A stretch of DNA of 64,000 nt, from positions 62,001-126,000 of the forward strand of contig CAKKRE010000016.1 of the NCBI GenBank assembly GCA_919902505.1, given 5' to 3'. The translations under genes were made by a program, and so were the position numbers. Below the pieces are notes generated by a model that saw only the letters and a program-made list of their open reading frames with translations, had not been told where the DNA came from and made no database searches. The stretch is from Nitrospiraceae bacterium (GTDB taxonomy: Bacteria; Nitrospirota; Nitrospiria; Nitrospirales; Nitrospiraceae). Shown one piece after another: positions 1 to 9,548 of the stretch; position 1 is the stretch's first letter; every line of letters starts with the position of its first letter.

Positions 1-328
1 CAGCCGTCCCGGAATCATCCTGTATCAAGACGACATCGAATCGGCACGCACGATCATAAATCCGGTGTTGCGCCAGATACTGCGCCGCAAGCTGAATCAA
101 TTTGGCACGTTTGCGCGCATCCACCGCTTCAATCGCACCACCGTAGGTCCCAGTCCGTCGCCGTTTCACCTCGACGAACACCAGCACCCCCTGATCATCG
201 GCAACCAGATCGAGTTCGCCCAATGGGGAACGCACATTCCGGCCAAGGATTCGAAACCCCTGTCGGCGCAGATAGGCCTCGGCTCGCCCCTCTCCTTCAT
301 CCCCTACCAATCGGCGTCGGTCGCGCAT
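1..328 (-). CDS. yraN: YraN family (UPF0102) putative endonuclease, 3' end cut off by the window
   Basis: The minus-strand frame from the ATG at 328 stays open to base 1 (about 109 residues, C-terminus missing). The protein has the family's nuclease-fold core: an N-terminal GEGRAEAYLRRQG helix, then GRNVRSPLGELDLVADD, then VFVEVKRRR. The acidic residues and lysine of the E-D-ExK arrangement are therefore present. The family is restriction-endonuclease-like and its cellular role is poorly defined. It lies 15 bases downstream of rnhB on the same strand, an order common in bacteria, so it is probably the last visible gene of the ffh-rpsP-trmD-rnhB operon. The identification is firm at family level; no specific activity is claimed. 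Confidence 0.85.
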   Translation of the reverse strand, partial: MRDRRRLVGDEGEGRAEAYLRRQGFRILGRNVRSPLGELDLVADDQGVLVFVEVKRRRTGTYGGAIEAVDARKRAKLIQLAAQYLAQHRIYDRACRFDVVLIQDDSGTA

Positions 329-343
329 CGGTCCAGCGGGCCC

Positions 344-1018
344 TCAGACCTGGTCGACAGAGGAACACACTTTTCGAGCATCGCCGACACAGAGGTGCTG
401 CACAGGCGCAAAACTCCGGCGATGAATCGCACAGGGCCCGTGCTCCCGGAGCAGACGGAGATGCTCCGGAGTCCCGTAACCTTTATGCTCGGCAAAATTA
501 TATTGGGGATACCAACGGTGGTATTCAACCATCAAACGATCGCGCGTCACCTTGGCGATGATCGAGGCGGCCGCAATGGAGGAGGAGAGGCCATCGCCCT
601 TGATGATAGAGCGTTGAGGAACTGAGAGCCCTGAAAGAGTGACCGCATCCAACAACAAAAAGTCCGGTTGGAGCGGCAATGCCTGCAGAGCACGCCGCAT
701 CGCCAACCGGGTTGCTTGAAGGATATTCAACCGATCGATCTCCGCCTCCGTCGCAGCTCCGATGCCGACGCCGGTGGCCCGGCGAACGATTTCGGCGAAC
801 AGCCGAACACGGTCTGACTCGCCGACCTGCTTGGAATCGTTGAGTCCTGGCAGGCGGCATCGACGCGGCAACACCACAGCAGCCGCTACGACAGGACCGG
901 CGAGAGGCCCACGCCCGGCCTCATCGAGCCCGGCTATATGCCGGTACCCGCGACACCGAGCCTCCACCTCAAACTCCTCGGTGGGGCCCCCTGTCGTCGG
1001 GTTCGAAGAACCAGCCAA
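344..1018 (-). CDS. rnhB: Ribonuclease HII
   Basis: This 224-residue protein removes RNA from RNA-DNA hybrids and excises ribonucleotides misincorporated in DNA. The active site is visible: GLDEAGRGPLAGP places the first Asp-Glu pair at about residues 32-33, LLLDAV supplies a further Asp, and the SIIAKVTRD block supplies the last acidic residue. The start is a TTG at 1018, preceded by AGAGG seven bases upstream; no in-frame ATG precedes the conserved region. It follows rplS by 49 bases and precedes yraN by 15, so it is likely co-transcribed. The N-terminal 25 residues before the conserved block are not conserved in the family. Confidence 0.93.
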   Translation of the reverse strand: MAGSSNPTTGGPTEEFEVEARCRGYRHIAGLDEAGRGPLAGPVVAAAVVLPRRCRLPGLNDSKQVGESDRVRLFAEIVRRATGVGIGAATEAEIDRLNILQATRLAMRRALQALPLQPDFLLLDAVTLSGLSVPQRSIIKGDGLSSSIAAASIIAKVTRDRLMVEYHRWYPQYNFAEHKGYGTPEHLRLLREHGPCAIHRRSFAPVQHLCVGDARKVCSSVDQV

Positions 1019-1067
1019 ACGTGCGCCTCTGTCCTGGTCTCACGCGGAACACAGCACAAACGATCGA

Positions 1068-1481
1068 TCAGGCCTTGGCAGCCGTGGCTGCTGCGGCTGC
1101 CTCACGCTTGGCCGCGGTTTGCGCCTTGCTCTCGACCTTAAACTCGCGATCTTCCACCTTGGCGAACTTGCCCTTCTTGGTGCGCAGATAGTAGAGCTTG
1201 GCTCGACGAACGCGACCTTGACGGACGACATCAACCTTGGCCACATTGGGCGAGTGGATGGGAAACGTCCGCTCAACGCCGACATTGTAGGACAGCTTGC
1301 GCACGGTGAAGGTTTCGCTATTGAGCGTGCCTTTCCTGGCGATGACCGTCCCTTCATACACCTGGATACGCTCTTTTTCACCCTCGACCACCTTCACGTG
1401 GACACGAACAGTATCCCCGATCTCGAACTTGGGCGTCGTCTTCTTGGTTAAGGATCGTTGGATCCGTTCTAGCCGATTCAT
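1068..1481 (-). CDS. rplS: 50S ribosomal protein L19
   Basis: L19 sits at the interface of the 30S and 50S subunits. The 137-residue product shows the family blocks [47 protein letters not shown], and the RRAKLYYLR motif near the C-terminus. The frame is open further upstream, but the ATG at 1481 has an excellent AGGAGG-type ribosome site (GAGAGGAGGAGAAGG) just before it and gives the standard N-terminus MNRLERIQ. The C-terminal tail is rich in alanine and lysine and extends a little past the usual end. It follows trmD by 16 bases in the ffh-to-yraN operon. Confidence 0.97.
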   Translation of the reverse strand: MNRLERIQRSLTKKTTPKFEIGDTVRVHVKVVEGEKERIQVYEGTVIARKGTLNSETFTVRKLSYNVGVERTFPIHSPNVAKVDVVRQGRVRRAKLYYLRTKKGKFAKVEDREFKVESKAQTAAKREAAAAATAAKA

Positions 1482-1497
1482 AGTCCTTCTCCTCCTC

Positions 1498-2271
1498 TCA
1501 ACGAACAGGTACCTGTACAAGACTCTCTTGCATCACTTCGCTTAACAACCGCCGATCTTCCGATCCAAGCTCGCGATCCCGCAGGAGATCCGGCCGCTTC
1601 AGATAGGTGTTCCGCAACGCTTCCTTCCGGCGCCACAACCGGATCGCCTCATGATGACCCGATACCAGTACCTCCGGAACCGCCATCCCGCGCACCTCCG
1701 CCGGTCTGGTATAGTGCGGATACTCCAGCAATCCCTCGGTAAACGATTCCTCGGCCGCCGACGCCGCATCGCCCAACACGCCAGGGACCAGGCGCGCCGC
1801 CGCATCGATCATCACCAACGCCGGCAGTTCCCCTCCGGTCAATACGTAATCCCCGACGGAAATTTCTTCCGGATGCAGCGCCAGCCTGACGCGCTCGTCC
1901 ATCCCCTCATAGTGCCCACACACAAACACCACCACCCGTTCATCCTGCGCGAGGGACTGTGCAAGCTCCTGCGTAAAGGGCCGCCCTTGCGGAGACGGAA
2001 TAATCACCCGCAACGTCGTCTCCGGATGAGAAGCCTGATAATGGGCCCGCAGCGCATCGACGGCCTGGAGCACCGGTTCGGCCTTCATGACCATTCCGGC
2101 TCCCCCGCCATACGGCACATCATCCGCGGTCTTATGCCGGTCGAAGGTATGGTCACGCAGGTTCTGCACAGAGACCTCCAGCAACCCTTTGTCCTGGGCG
2201 CGCTTGAGGATACTCTGGCCAAGCACCGGAGCCACCATATCCGGAAACAATGTCAGAACCGCGCATCGCAT
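1498..2271 (-). CDS. trmD: tRNA (guanine37-N1)-methyltransferase TrmD
   Basis: This SPOUT-class enzyme methylates G37 of tRNAs from S-adenosylmethionine and so prevents +1 frameshifting. Its 257 residues are the normal length. Visible motifs are [19 protein letters not shown] in the first third, [13 protein letters not shown], and the trefoil-knot cofactor site [20 protein letters not shown]. The ATG at 2271 is preceded by GGGAG. It lies two bases after rimM and 16 before rplS, the standard rpsP-rimM-trmD-rplS order, which strongly supports the assignment. Confidence 0.97.
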   Translation of the reverse strand: MRCAVLTLFPDMVAPVLGQSILKRAQDKGLLEVSVQNLRDHTFDRHKTADDVPYGGGAGMVMKAEPVLQAVDALRAHYQASHPETTLRVIIPSPQGRPFTQELAQSLAQDERVVVFVCGHYEGMDERVRLALHPEEISVGDYVLTGGELPALVMIDAAARLVPGVLGDAASAAEESFTEGLLEYPHYTRPAEVRGMAVPEVLVSGHHEAIRLWRRKEALRNTYLKRPDLLRDRELGSEDRRLLSEVMQESLVQVPVR

Positions 2272-2272
2272 C

Positions 2273-2800
2273 TTATAGCTCCCCGAACCCTTCCGGTAGC
2301 CGCACCGTCATGATCCGCGCCGGGACATCGACCGCGACTACAACTTGCTTTGCGGCGGGAATCAATATTTCTTTCCCATCCTGCCGCACCAGAAAGTTCT
2401 GGTTGCCGGACATAGACACGACCTCTTCCAAGCAGCCCAGTACGGTTCCGGCGTCATCCTGCACGACCATCCCGATCAAATCACATTGATAGTATTGATC
2501 GGCCGGCAGCACCGGCGAGTCTCCGCGGGGAACTTGAATAAAGGCTCCACGAAACTCGGCGACCTGCTCAGGGGTCGTAAACGCCTCGAACCCCATAATC
2601 CACGTCGGCCCGCCGGGCCGCGCGTGGGTCACACGGGTGTCGAGCGTCCTCCCGGCAGGCCCGACAATCGTCACGTGACCAAGGGACTCGAACCGTCCAG
2701 GCACATCCGTGAGGGAACGCACGCGCGCCTCGCCTCGAACCCCGAACGATCGCTCGATCCTTCCAATGGTCACCAGCTCTGCTTGATCGAGCGTCGCCAT
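2273..2800 (-). CDS. rimM: Ribosome maturation factor RimM
   Basis: RimM binds S19 and helps mature the 30S head. The 175-residue product has the N-terminal beta-barrel block (VTIGRIERSFGVRGEARV) and the C-terminal PRC-barrel block (YYQCDLIGMVVQDDAG, then ILIPAAKQVVVAVDVPARIM). The open frame reaches back to 2899 across rpsP, but the ATG at 2800 gives the canonical start just upstream of the GRIERSFGVRGE motif and lies 10 bases after the rpsP stop. The tight spacing between rpsP and trmD indicates one transcript. Confidence 0.95.
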   Translation of the reverse strand: MATLDQAELVTIGRIERSFGVRGEARVRSLTDVPGRFESLGHVTIVGPAGRTLDTRVTHARPGGPTWIMGFEAFTTPEQVAEFRGAFIQVPRGDSPVLPADQYYQCDLIGMVVQDDAGTVLGCLEEVVSMSGNQNFLVRQDGKEILIPAAKQVVVAVDVPARIMTVRLPEGFGEL

Positions 2801-2810
2801 GTGATGCCGG

Positions 2811-3128
2811 CTACTTCTTGCTCTTTGCGCTCTTCTCGGTCTTTTCGGTCTTCTCCGCCTTTGCGGACTTCTCGGTCTCGAACTCTTTCCAGACCCCATG
2901 CCGCTTCAACAGAGTCCGAACGGTCACCGTGGGCTGGGCGCCATGCCGCAACCATGACAGCACCCGTTCCGACTTCAACACCGGCACCGCCGGGTTCTTG
3001 AGCGGATCGAAAATCCCGAGAATCTCCAAAAAGCGCCCGTCGCGCGGTTTCCGTGAATCGGCCGCAATAACCCGATACATCGGCCGCTTATGTCGCCCTG
3101 TCCGTGCCAATCGTAAATGAACCGCCAC
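2811..3128 (-). CDS. rpsP: 30S ribosomal protein S16
   Basis: S16 is a primary 16S rRNA binder needed for 30S assembly. The 105-residue protein carries LRLARTGRHKRPMYRVIAAD, then DGRFLEILGIFDP and the C-terminal block ALKSERVLSWLRHGAQPT-like region, all characteristic. Translation begins at GTG 3128 with GAGGAGG five bases upstream. The C-terminal tail is an unusual low-complexity Lys/Glu/Ser/Thr run (EKSAKAEKTEKTEKSAKSKK), longer than the short E. coli protein. It is the second gene of the operon after ffh. Confidence 0.96.
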   Translation of the reverse strand: MAVHLRLARTGRHKRPMYRVIAADSRKPRDGRFLEILGIFDPLKNPAVPVLKSERVLSWLRHGAQPTVTVRTLLKRHGVWKEFETEKSAKAEKTEKTEKSAKSKK

Positions 3129-3234
3129 TAGAACCTCCTCAGAGTAATGAGCGTTCAGCCCTAGACTGTGTCCGCTCGGTTAGGACTCTCTTCTTCACCT
3201 TGAATCGATGCACACTCGAAACACTCGTGGCCTG

Positions 3235-4584
3235 CTACATGCCTCGGAGCATTTGGGCCAACTGACGCCGGCCTCCCGCGCCACCCGACATGACCTTGGC
3301 AATTTTCCTGGCCTGCAGGAATTGCTTGATCAGGCGGTTGACCTCCTGCACACTCGTTCCGCTCCCACGCGCAATCCGTTTCTTCCGGCTCCCGTTGATC
3401 AGCGTATGGTCGCGCCGCTCACGCGTGGTCATGGAGTCGATCATGGCCGCAACCCGCTTCATTTCTTTTTCGGGCAATCCGCTGTTCGCAAGATCTTTCA
3501 ACTTTTGGCCGCCGGGCAGCATTCCCAGAATCTGCTCGAATGACCCCAGCCGATTCATCTGCCCGAGTTGTGACCGGAAATCCTCCAGCGTAAAGGTGCT
3601 GCTGGTCAGTTTCTTTTGTGCCGCTTCAGCTTCTTCCCGAGAAAACGTCTCCTGTGCCTTCTCGATCAACGAAAGCACATCGCCCATCCCGAGGATCCGT
3701 GACGCCATCCGGTCCGGATGGAACGGCTCCAGGGCATCGAGCTTTTCCCCCATGCCGAGAAACTTAATCGGCTTGCCGGTCACGGCCCGGATCGACAGCA
3801 CGGCGCCGCCACGCGCGTCGCCCTCGACTTTCGTCAGGATGACACCGGTGAGGCCGACCTGCTGATCGAACTGACCGGCCATATTGACCGCATCCTGGCC
3901 GGTCATGGCATCGGCAACCAGCAGCACTTCGTGGGGGTTCACAGCCTGCTTGACCGCCACGAGTTCAGCCATCAACTCATCATCGACATGCAACCGGCCG
4001 CCGGTATCGAGCACAATCAGATCGTAGCCCTGCTCTTGACCGCGTTCCACCCCGCGCTGGCAGATACGCACCACATCGGCGCGTGAGGCATCGACCTGAT
4101 CGAATCGATGCACATCGATTTCAAGATCACGCCCGAGGCTGGCCAACTGATCACCTGCGGCAGGGCGACGCGGATCGGCCGCCACAAGCAACACGCGCTT
4201 CCCCTGGCTTTTAAACAACCGGCCGAGCTTACCCGAGGTCGTCGTTTTCCCGGCTCCCTGCAACCCAACCATCATAATGATGGTCGGCGGCCGGGAGGCA
4301 AGACTGATTCCGGACCGCTCACCGCCCATCATGCCGCGGAGCTCGTCCCAGACAACTTTGACGACCTGGTGCCCAGGGGTCAGGCTTTTCAGGACTTCCT
4401 GCCCGACCGCCTTCTCGCGAACGCGGTCAAGAAAATCCTTGACGACCTTAAAGTTGACGTCCGCCTCAAGCAACGCGAGGCGGACTTCCTTCAACGCCTC
4501 AGCAATATTGTCTTCGGTGAGCACACCCTGCCCACGAAGCTTCTTGAGGATTCGTTCGAACTTTTCACTCAACGCATCAAGCAC
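3235..4584 (-). CDS. ffh: Signal recognition particle protein Ffh
   Basis: Ffh is the GTPase that binds 4.5S RNA and signal sequences and delivers ribosomes to FtsY. The 449 residues split into an N domain (1-90), a G domain (about 95-295) and a methionine-rich M domain. The P-loop GLQGAGKTTTSGKLG, DPRRPAAGDQL and TKVEGDARGGA are clear; the M domain shows MLPGG and the SRKKRIARGSG helix. Two motif residues differ from the commonest form: DTGGRL in place of DTAGRL, and E for D in TKxDGD. The start is GTG 4584. A sigma-70 promoter lies about 90 bases upstream. Confidence 0.97.
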   Translation of the reverse strand: MLDALSEKFERILKKLRGQGVLTEDNIAEALKEVRLALLEADVNFKVVKDFLDRVREKAVGQEVLKSLTPGHQVVKVVWDELRGMMGGERSGISLASRPPTIIMMVGLQGAGKTTTSGKLGRLFKSQGKRVLLVAADPRRPAAGDQLASLGRDLEIDVHRFDQVDASRADVVRICQRGVERGQEQGYDLIVLDTGGRLHVDDELMAELVAVKQAVNPHEVLLVADAMTGQDAVNMAGQFDQQVGLTGVILTKVEGDARGGAVLSIRAVTGKPIKFLGMGEKLDALEPFHPDRMASRILGMGDVLSLIEKAQETFSREEAEAAQKKLTSSTFTLEDFRSQLGQMNRLGSFEQILGMLPGGQKLKDLANSGLPEKEMKRVAAMIDSMTTRERRDHTLINGSRKKRIARGSGTSVQEVNRLIKQFLQARKIAKVMSGGAGGRRQLAQMLRGM

Positions 4585-4673
4585 GAATCACCAAACAAAA
4601 AGGCCATCGAAGCCGGGGTCGAGCCAGAGCTCCGATCGCCTCGAAAAACATCACAAAAAATAGCATCGGGCAG

Positions 4674-4701
4674 TCTATAGAAGGGGTGTGCGTGAAGTCA
4701 A
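4674..4701 (-). promoter_or_regulatory. Predicted sigma-70 promoter for the ffh-rpsP-trmD operon
   Basis: Read on the minus strand: -35 TTGACT (4701-4696), 16-base spacer, -10 TATAGA (4679-4674). It lies about 90 bases upstream of the ffh GTG and points the right way. Confidence 0.65.
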
Positions 4702-4927
4702 GATATTCGGCAGGGATTCCAAGCGATGCCCGCGGACCGTTCCAATGCACCACTGTTGGTACACGTGACACAGGGCGCCAGACTGAGTTGCACCAGAAAT
4801 CCGGCCGGACGTTCTCCCTGGTTCACACCCGAGCGCCGAGGGTGCCCTATATTATCCCACCGATCTCCAGAAGAGGAGCTTTGCAATCAGCCACATGCAT
4901 CCACAGCGGCGTCTGGCATGCATTTTG

Positions 4928-4956
4928 TTGACATCATTTTCCGCTTCCGATATGGT
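4928..4956 (+). promoter_or_regulatory. Predicted sigma-70 promoter for the DUF4321 gene
   Basis: A perfect -35 TTGACA (4928-4933), a 17-base spacer and -10 TATGGT (4951-4956) lie about 50 bases upstream of the ATG at 5009. Confidence 0.6.
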
Positions 4957-5008
4957 GCCTCAAGTCGGCACATGCACCCCGACCAGCGGGAACCAGGAGA
5001 GATATCGG

Positions 5009-5269
5009 ATGAGAAAATCGATCGGCGTGCTGCTGATCTTTATCCTGATCGGCGGAATGCTGGGCGGGATTTTCGGGGAAATACTTCGCGTGATGGCCCC
5101 GAATGGCGCCATTCAAAACATCTTTGCCAGCAATTTCTCTCCCGGAATCAACCCGCCACTCACCGTCGATCTGGTCCTCCTCAAACTGACGTTCGGCTTC
5201 AGCATCAAGGTGAGCCTGCTCAGCGTATTGGGCATGTTCCTCGGAGCCTATCTCTACAAACAGATGTAG
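5009..5269 (+). CDS. Small membrane protein, DUF4321 family
   Basis: An 86-residue protein with two hydrophobic segments: residues about 4-25 (IGVLLIFILIGGMLGGIFGE) and about 62-83 (IKVSLLSVLGMFLGAYLY). The pattern of an N-terminal glycine-rich membrane helix, a short loop and a second helix ending in a YLYK-like tail fits DUF4321, a family of unknown function often found in bacteria with diverse envelopes. The frame is open further upstream, but the ATG at 5009 has AGGAGA eight bases before it and begins directly before the first helix. It is a single-gene unit convergent with uvrB (39-base gap). Confidence 0.75.
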   Translation: MRKSIGVLLIFILIGGMLGGIFGEILRVMAPNGAIQNIFASNFSPGINPPLTVDLVLLKLTFGFSIKVSLLSVLGMFLGAYLYKQM

Positions 5270-5308
5270 CAGAATTTCTAGCGCAGGCGGAACAGTTAGC
5301 CGCCTCCA

Positions 5309-7306
5309 CTATTGCGCCAATTCCAACGCCTTCAACCTCAACGTTCGAATCCGATTCCGTAACTCCGCCGCTCGCTCAAACTCCAATTTCTTGGCTGCCG
5401 CCTTCATCTCAACCTCAAGCCGGCGAATCAGCTGCTCCGTGTCGCCCGTCGTGGCATAATCGCCCACTGACTCCGCCGCCAGTTCGAGTTGCCCCGCATT
5501 CCCGCCACCCGTGGCATAGTCCAGCAGGGGAATCTGTTTCTTGATACTCTCCGGCGTAATTCCGTTGGCAGCGTTGTAGGCTTCCTGGATATGACGCCGG
5601 CGCGCCGTCTCGTCCATGGCCCGCCGCATGGAATCCGTGATCGTATCACCGTAGAAAATCACGCGCCCATCCAGATTTCTGGCGGCACGGCCCGCCGTCT
5701 GAATCAGCGACCGATGCGACCGGAGGTAGCCCTCCTTATCCGCGTCCAAAATCGCTACTAAACTGACCTCGGGAAGGTCGAGCCCTTCCCGCAACAGGTT
5801 GATCCCGACCAACACATCGAACAGCCCGCGCCGGAGATCGCGGATAATCTCCGCGCGTTCCAGCGTCTTAATGTCGGAGTGAAGATAGCGCACCTTCACG
5901 CCGAGGTCGTGATAGTACTCGGTGAGGTCTTCGGCCATTCGTTTGGTGAGGGTCGTCACCAACACACGATTCCCCTTCGCCGCCTCCGCCCGCACTTCGG
6001 CCAGCAGATTATCGACCTGCCCCTTCGCCGATCGCACATCGATCAGGGGATCCATCAGCCCGGTCGGGCGAATGATCTGCTCGATGACCTCGCCTTTGGC
6101 ATGCTCCAGCTCATACGGACCGGGCGTCGCCGACACGTAGATCACTTGCTTCAGCATCCGCTCGAATTCGGCAAACTTCAATGGGCGATTATCGACGGCG
6201 GACGGCAGCCGGAACCCGTAATCCACCAACGTCCGTTTGCGCGAAAAGTCGCCTTCGTACATGCCGCCGACCTGCGGCACCGACGCGTGCGATTCGTCGA
6301 TGATCAGGAGGAAGTCCTTGGGGAAATAATCCAACAGGGTCGGGGGCGGATCGCCCGGCGCGCGCCCGCTTAAATGGCGCGAATAGTTTTCAATCCCGTG
6401 GCAATACCCCATCGCGCGAATCATTTCGAGATCGAACTTGGTGCGCTGCTCGATCCGTTGCGCTTCCAACAACTGACCGTTCTTCTTGAATGCCGCCACT
6501 CGGGCGTCCAATTCTTCTTCGATGCCCGTGATCGCCCGTTCGTACCGGTCCGGCGCAATGAGATAGTGCGTATTCGGGTAGATGGCGATTTTCGGCAGCT
6601 TGCCCAAGGATTTACCGGTCAACGGATCGATCTCATGGATGGCATCGACCACATCGCCGAAGAGTTCGATACGGACCGACTTTGCTTCCGACGAAGCCGG
6701 AAAAATCTCGATGACATCGCCGCGTGCGCGAAAGGTGCCGCGGTGGAAATCCACGTCGTTGCGCGCATACTGAATATCGACCAGCTTCGTCAGAATTTTT
6801 TCCCGCCGCGTCTCCATCCCTTCTTCGAGATAGACCAACATGTCATGGTAGACCTCCGGCGACCCGAGGCCGTAGATGCAGGAGACCGACGACACGATCA
6901 GCACATCGTTGCGCTGCAGCAACGACGTCGTCGCCGCGTGACGCATCTGGTCGATCGCATCGTTGATCGAGGCATCCTTGGCAATATAGGTATCGCTCTG
7001 CGGGATGTAGGCTTCGGGCTGGTAATAATCGTAATAGCTGATGAAGTACTCGACGGCATTGTGGGGGAAGAACTGTTTGAATTCCTGATAAAGCTGGCCG
7101 GCCAGAGTCTTGTTATGCACGAGGACGAGCGTCGGCTTCTGGACGCGTTCGACGACATTGGCCATCGTGAAGGTCTTGCCGGAGCCGGTGACCCCGAGCA
7201 ACGCCTGATGCTGCTTCCCGGCCAGGATTCCGGACGTCAGCTTCTCAATGGCTTGCCCCTGATCCCCGCAGGGCTTGAATGGCGCTTCGAGTTTGAACGG
7301 AGGCAT
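5309..7306 (-). CDS. uvrB: Excinuclease ABC subunit UvrB
   Basis: UvrB is the damage-verifying helicase-like core of nucleotide excision repair. The 665 residues are typical. Visible features: Walker [15 protein letters not shown] near residue 40, the beta-hairpin region [17 protein letters not shown], the DExH-type box IDESH, helicase motif V/VI region [26 protein letters not shown] and QTAGRAARN, and a C-terminal UVR domain (about 625-660) that contacts UvrC. The ATG at 7306 gives the standard [12 protein letters not shown]-like start, although no clear ribosome site precedes it. uvrA and uvrC are not in the window. Confidence 0.97.
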   Translation of the reverse strand: MPPFKLEAPFKPCGDQGQAIEKLTSGILAGKQHQALLGVTGSGKTFTMANVVERVQKPTLVLVHNKTLAGQLYQEFKQFFPHNAVEYFISYYDYYQPEAYIPQSDTYIAKDASINDAIDQMRHAATTSLLQRNDVLIVSSVSCIYGLGSPEVYHDMLVYLEEGMETRREKILTKLVDIQYARNDVDFHRGTFRARGDVIEIFPASSEAKSVRIELFGDVVDAIHEIDPLTGKSLGKLPKIAIYPNTHYLIAPDRYERAITGIEEELDARVAAFKKNGQLLEAQRIEQRTKFDLEMIRAMGYCHGIENYSRHLSGRAPGDPPPTLLDYFPKDFLLIIDESHASVPQVGGMYEGDFSRKRTLVDYGFRLPSAVDNRPLKFAEFERMLKQVIYVSATPGPYELEHAKGEVIEQIIRPTGLMDPLIDVRSAKGQVDNLLAEVRAEAAKGNRVLVTTLTKRMAEDLTEYYHDLGVKVRYLHSDIKTLERAEIIRDLRRGLFDVLVGINLLREGLDLPEVSLVAILDADKEGYLRSHRSLIQTAGRAARNLDGRVIFYGDTITDSMRRAMDETARRRHIQEAYNAANGITPESIKKQIPLLDYATGGGNAGQLELAAESVGDYATTGDTEQLIRRLEVEMKAAAKKLEFERAAELRNRIRTLRLKALELAQ

Positions 7307-7603
7307 CGTTAATCGGTCAACTTTCTAGATCCGCATCTGAATGTGCTTGCTGCGACTCACTGGACTCGCGCCGGACGGCACAGAAAACTCGGAAAAAGAT
7401 TACGCGGTGCATGTCATCGTAACCTACCACCGATCATCATATCAGTCCGAGCCTGGAGTATCAGAAGACTTGTAGGCGAAAATTTCCCATACAACCGAAG
7501 CGACGCTCTCGACCATTCCTGCTGAGGGCCCGACCGAGCAATAGTGGCGGGGCGACCCAAGCATGACGCCACTTCCGGCAAAGTTGGGCCGGCGATAGGA
7601 TTC

Positions 7604-8221
7604 CTACGTTGCGGAAGGGGCCAGTGAACATTCCCAGAGTTTCGTATACACCGAACCGGTGGGACGCAGTTCGCTTTTCAGGAGGACGATTGCCTCGACC
7701 GGCAACCTGCCGATCGCCACCGGCCGCTCCAACAACCCGTTCTGAGCCAGCGCCTGTCCGACCTGCCGCTCACCTTCCTTGATCCTCGCGAGCGTCAAAT
7801 GCGGACTGAATGGCCGCTCTTCCGGCGCAAAATTCGCCGCCCGGCAACAGGCCTCCACCGCACGATGGAGGGCTGCGAGCCGCTGCGCCTCACGGCCCTG
7901 CTCCCAACTTTCGAGCGGTCCCGCCCACAGCACCCGTGGTGCCTGCGGGCGCGGGAACGTACCCAGTCGTTCGAGAGGAATAGGAATCGCCTGATACGCT
8001 GACATGGACTCTTCGATGGCTACACGAAGCGGCTCAATCGATTCGTCGGCTGTGTCGCCGAGAAATCTGAGGGTGAGGTGCATCGAATCCGGCCGCACCC
8101 AGCTGATCCTCACGTGGCGATCGACCGTTCGTTCGAGTTGTCGCTTCATGTCCTGCTCAATGGTGGCGAGCGTCGTGCGCAATTCCTGTGGCAACTCGAT
8201 GGCCAGGAATGCCCGGACCAT
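7604..8221 (-). CDS. thpR: RNA 2',3'-cyclic phosphodiesterase ThpR
   Basis: This 2H-phosphoesterase hydrolyses RNA 2',3'-cyclic phosphate ends and is also known as an RNA ligase-like protein. The 205-residue product has both HxTx motifs, MHLTLRFLG (near residue 50) and PHLTLARI (near residue 140), which supply the two catalytic histidines. A GTG six bases further upstream is possible, but the ATG at 8221 overlaps the cinA stop codon by one base (TAATG), a classic coupling arrangement, so I prefer it. The cinA-thpR pairing is common in bacteria. Confidence 0.92.
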   Translation of the reverse strand: MVRAFLAIELPQELRTTLATIEQDMKRQLERTVDRHVRISWVRPDSMHLTLRFLGDTADESIEPLRVAIEESMSAYQAIPIPLERLGTFPRPQAPRVLWAGPLESWEQGREAQRLAALHRAVEACCRAANFAPEERPFSPHLTLARIKEGERQVGQALAQNGLLERPVAIGRLPVEAIVLLKSELRPTGSVYTKLWECSLAPSAT

Positions 8222-9501
8222 TAGCACCCCTTCTTGATCAACCAGCGACGAAGCAGATCGAGCGCCGCCTGCGAGGACCGTTGCTTGATCACGGTACGGT
8301 CACCGCCGTGAAAACGAAACTCTTTCGTCATCGCCTCGCCCGGCCCGCCGTCAAGCCCCACATAGACCAAGCCCACCGGCTTGCTCTCGGTCGCGCCACC
8401 GGGCCCGGCGATGCCGGTCACGCTCACGCCGACGGAGGCACCGCTCCGCTCACGAATGCCCCGCGCCATCGCTGCGGCCACTTCCGCACTGACTGCCCCA
8501 TGCCGCTCGATCACCCCTGACGGCACGTCCAGCATCTCGATCTTGGCGCGATTGCTGTACGTAACGGCCACTCGATCCACGTAGGCCGATGAACCAGCCA
8601 CCTGTGTGAGCCGATGGCCGATCAGTCCGCCGGTGCAGGATTCGGCGACGGCGAGAGTCAGCTTCCGCCCGTTGAGCAACCGGCCCACCACCGATTCCAT
8701 AGTCTCATCGTCTTCTCCATAGACAATGTCGCCGAGCCGCGCCTTGGCGTCATGCAACAACTGCTCGATGGTGACCACGCCCTCCGCTCCGGCCGGTCCC
8801 GTCAGCGACACCATGACTTCCATTGGGGAAGCATAGATGCCGAGTTGAATCGTGCAACCTTTGGGAACAAGCCCGGCCAGGGCCTGGTCTACGACTGATT
8901 CCGGCACACCGGACGTGTGGAGCACCCGCCGAATCATGGGGGAAGGGCTGAGTCGTGTCTGTGTGCGCATCCACGCCTGCAGTTGCGGCAGCACGCCCTC
9001 ACGCACCATCGGTTCCATCTCACGCGGCACCCCGGGCAAGGCGGCCAGAAACGTGCCCTTCCAGACAAGCGAAAATCCCGGCGCCGTTCCGACCGGATTG
9101 GAGAGAATCTCCGCACGGGCGGGAATCATGGCCTGCCGAAACTGCGACGTGGTCGGGGTTCGCCCCCATTCGGCTAGCCGTGCAATCATCCCATCCAGGG
9201 CAGCCTTGCGCCGGCTCAATCGATGCCCCGTCGCTTGCGCCACTGCCTCACGTGTGAGGTCGTCGATCGTCGGCCCCAACCCACCGGTAAGCATCACCAC
9301 ACGGGCGCGCCGTAACGCCGTCTTCAGCACGGCCACTATGTCGGAAAGGTCGTCGCCGACCGTCGTCTTATATCGGAGCTCGATTCCGCAGGCAGAAAGG
9401 CGGTCGGCAATGAAGAGCGAATTCGTGTCGAGGCGGCCTCCGAGCAGCAGTTCCGATCCGACGGCGATCGTTTCAGCCGTCCAGGGTTTGGTCTTACTCA
9501 T
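8221..9501 (-). CDS. cinA: CinA: nicotinamide-nucleotide amidohydrolase / competence-damage protein
   Basis: The 426-residue protein has both family domains. The N-terminal MoCF-like domain (about 1-170) shows ETIAVGSELLLG and VMLTGGLGPTIDDLT. The C-terminal amidohydrolase domain (about 265-420) shows AESCTGGLIGHRLT and GIAGPGGATESKPVGLVYVGL. The C-terminal domain deamidates nicotinamide mononucleotide in NAD recycling; the N-terminal domain is an ADP-ribose pyrophosphatase in studied members. The frame is open to 9696, but the ATG at 9501 starts just before ETIAVGSELL and has AAAGG-type spacing upstream. It is translationally coupled to thpR. Confidence 0.94.
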   Translation of the reverse strand: MSKTKPWTAETIAVGSELLLGGRLDTNSLFIADRLSACGIELRYKTTVGDDLSDIVAVLKTALRRARVVMLTGGLGPTIDDLTREAVAQATGHRLSRRKAALDGMIARLAEWGRTPTTSQFRQAMIPARAEILSNPVGTAPGFSLVWKGTFLAALPGVPREMEPMVREGVLPQLQAWMRTQTRLSPSPMIRRVLHTSGVPESVVDQALAGLVPKGCTIQLGIYASPMEVMVSLTGPAGAEGVVTIEQLLHDAKARLGDIVYGEDDETMESVVGRLLNGRKLTLAVAESCTGGLIGHRLTQVAGSSAYVDRVAVTYSNRAKIEMLDVPSGVIERHGAVSAEVAAAMARGIRERSGASVGVSVTGIAGPGGATESKPVGLVYVGLDGGPGEAMTKEFRFHGGDRTVIKQRSSQAALDLLRRWLIKKGC

Positions 9502-9548
9502 GCGGGATACACCTTTGCGATAGGCAGAGCGGTGGAGAGGGACTGATA

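Larger units (their letters stand above)
4585..5008. other. Intergenic region between divergent ffh and DUF4321 genes
   Basis: These 424 bases contain no convincing gene: the frames that cross it lack ribosome sites and family signatures. It holds one promoter on each strand, listed separately. I searched it by eye for the SRP RNA that Ffh binds and saw no recognisable conserved SRP RNA hairpin. Confidence 0.6.

Noticed and set aside
16-1451. Many long open frames opposite rnhB, rplS, trmD and others
   Set aside because: They are antisense shadows of GC-rich genes, without ribosome sites or family motifs.
4585-5008. SRP (4.5S) RNA gene next to ffh
   Set aside because: No conserved SRP RNA hairpin could be found by eye.
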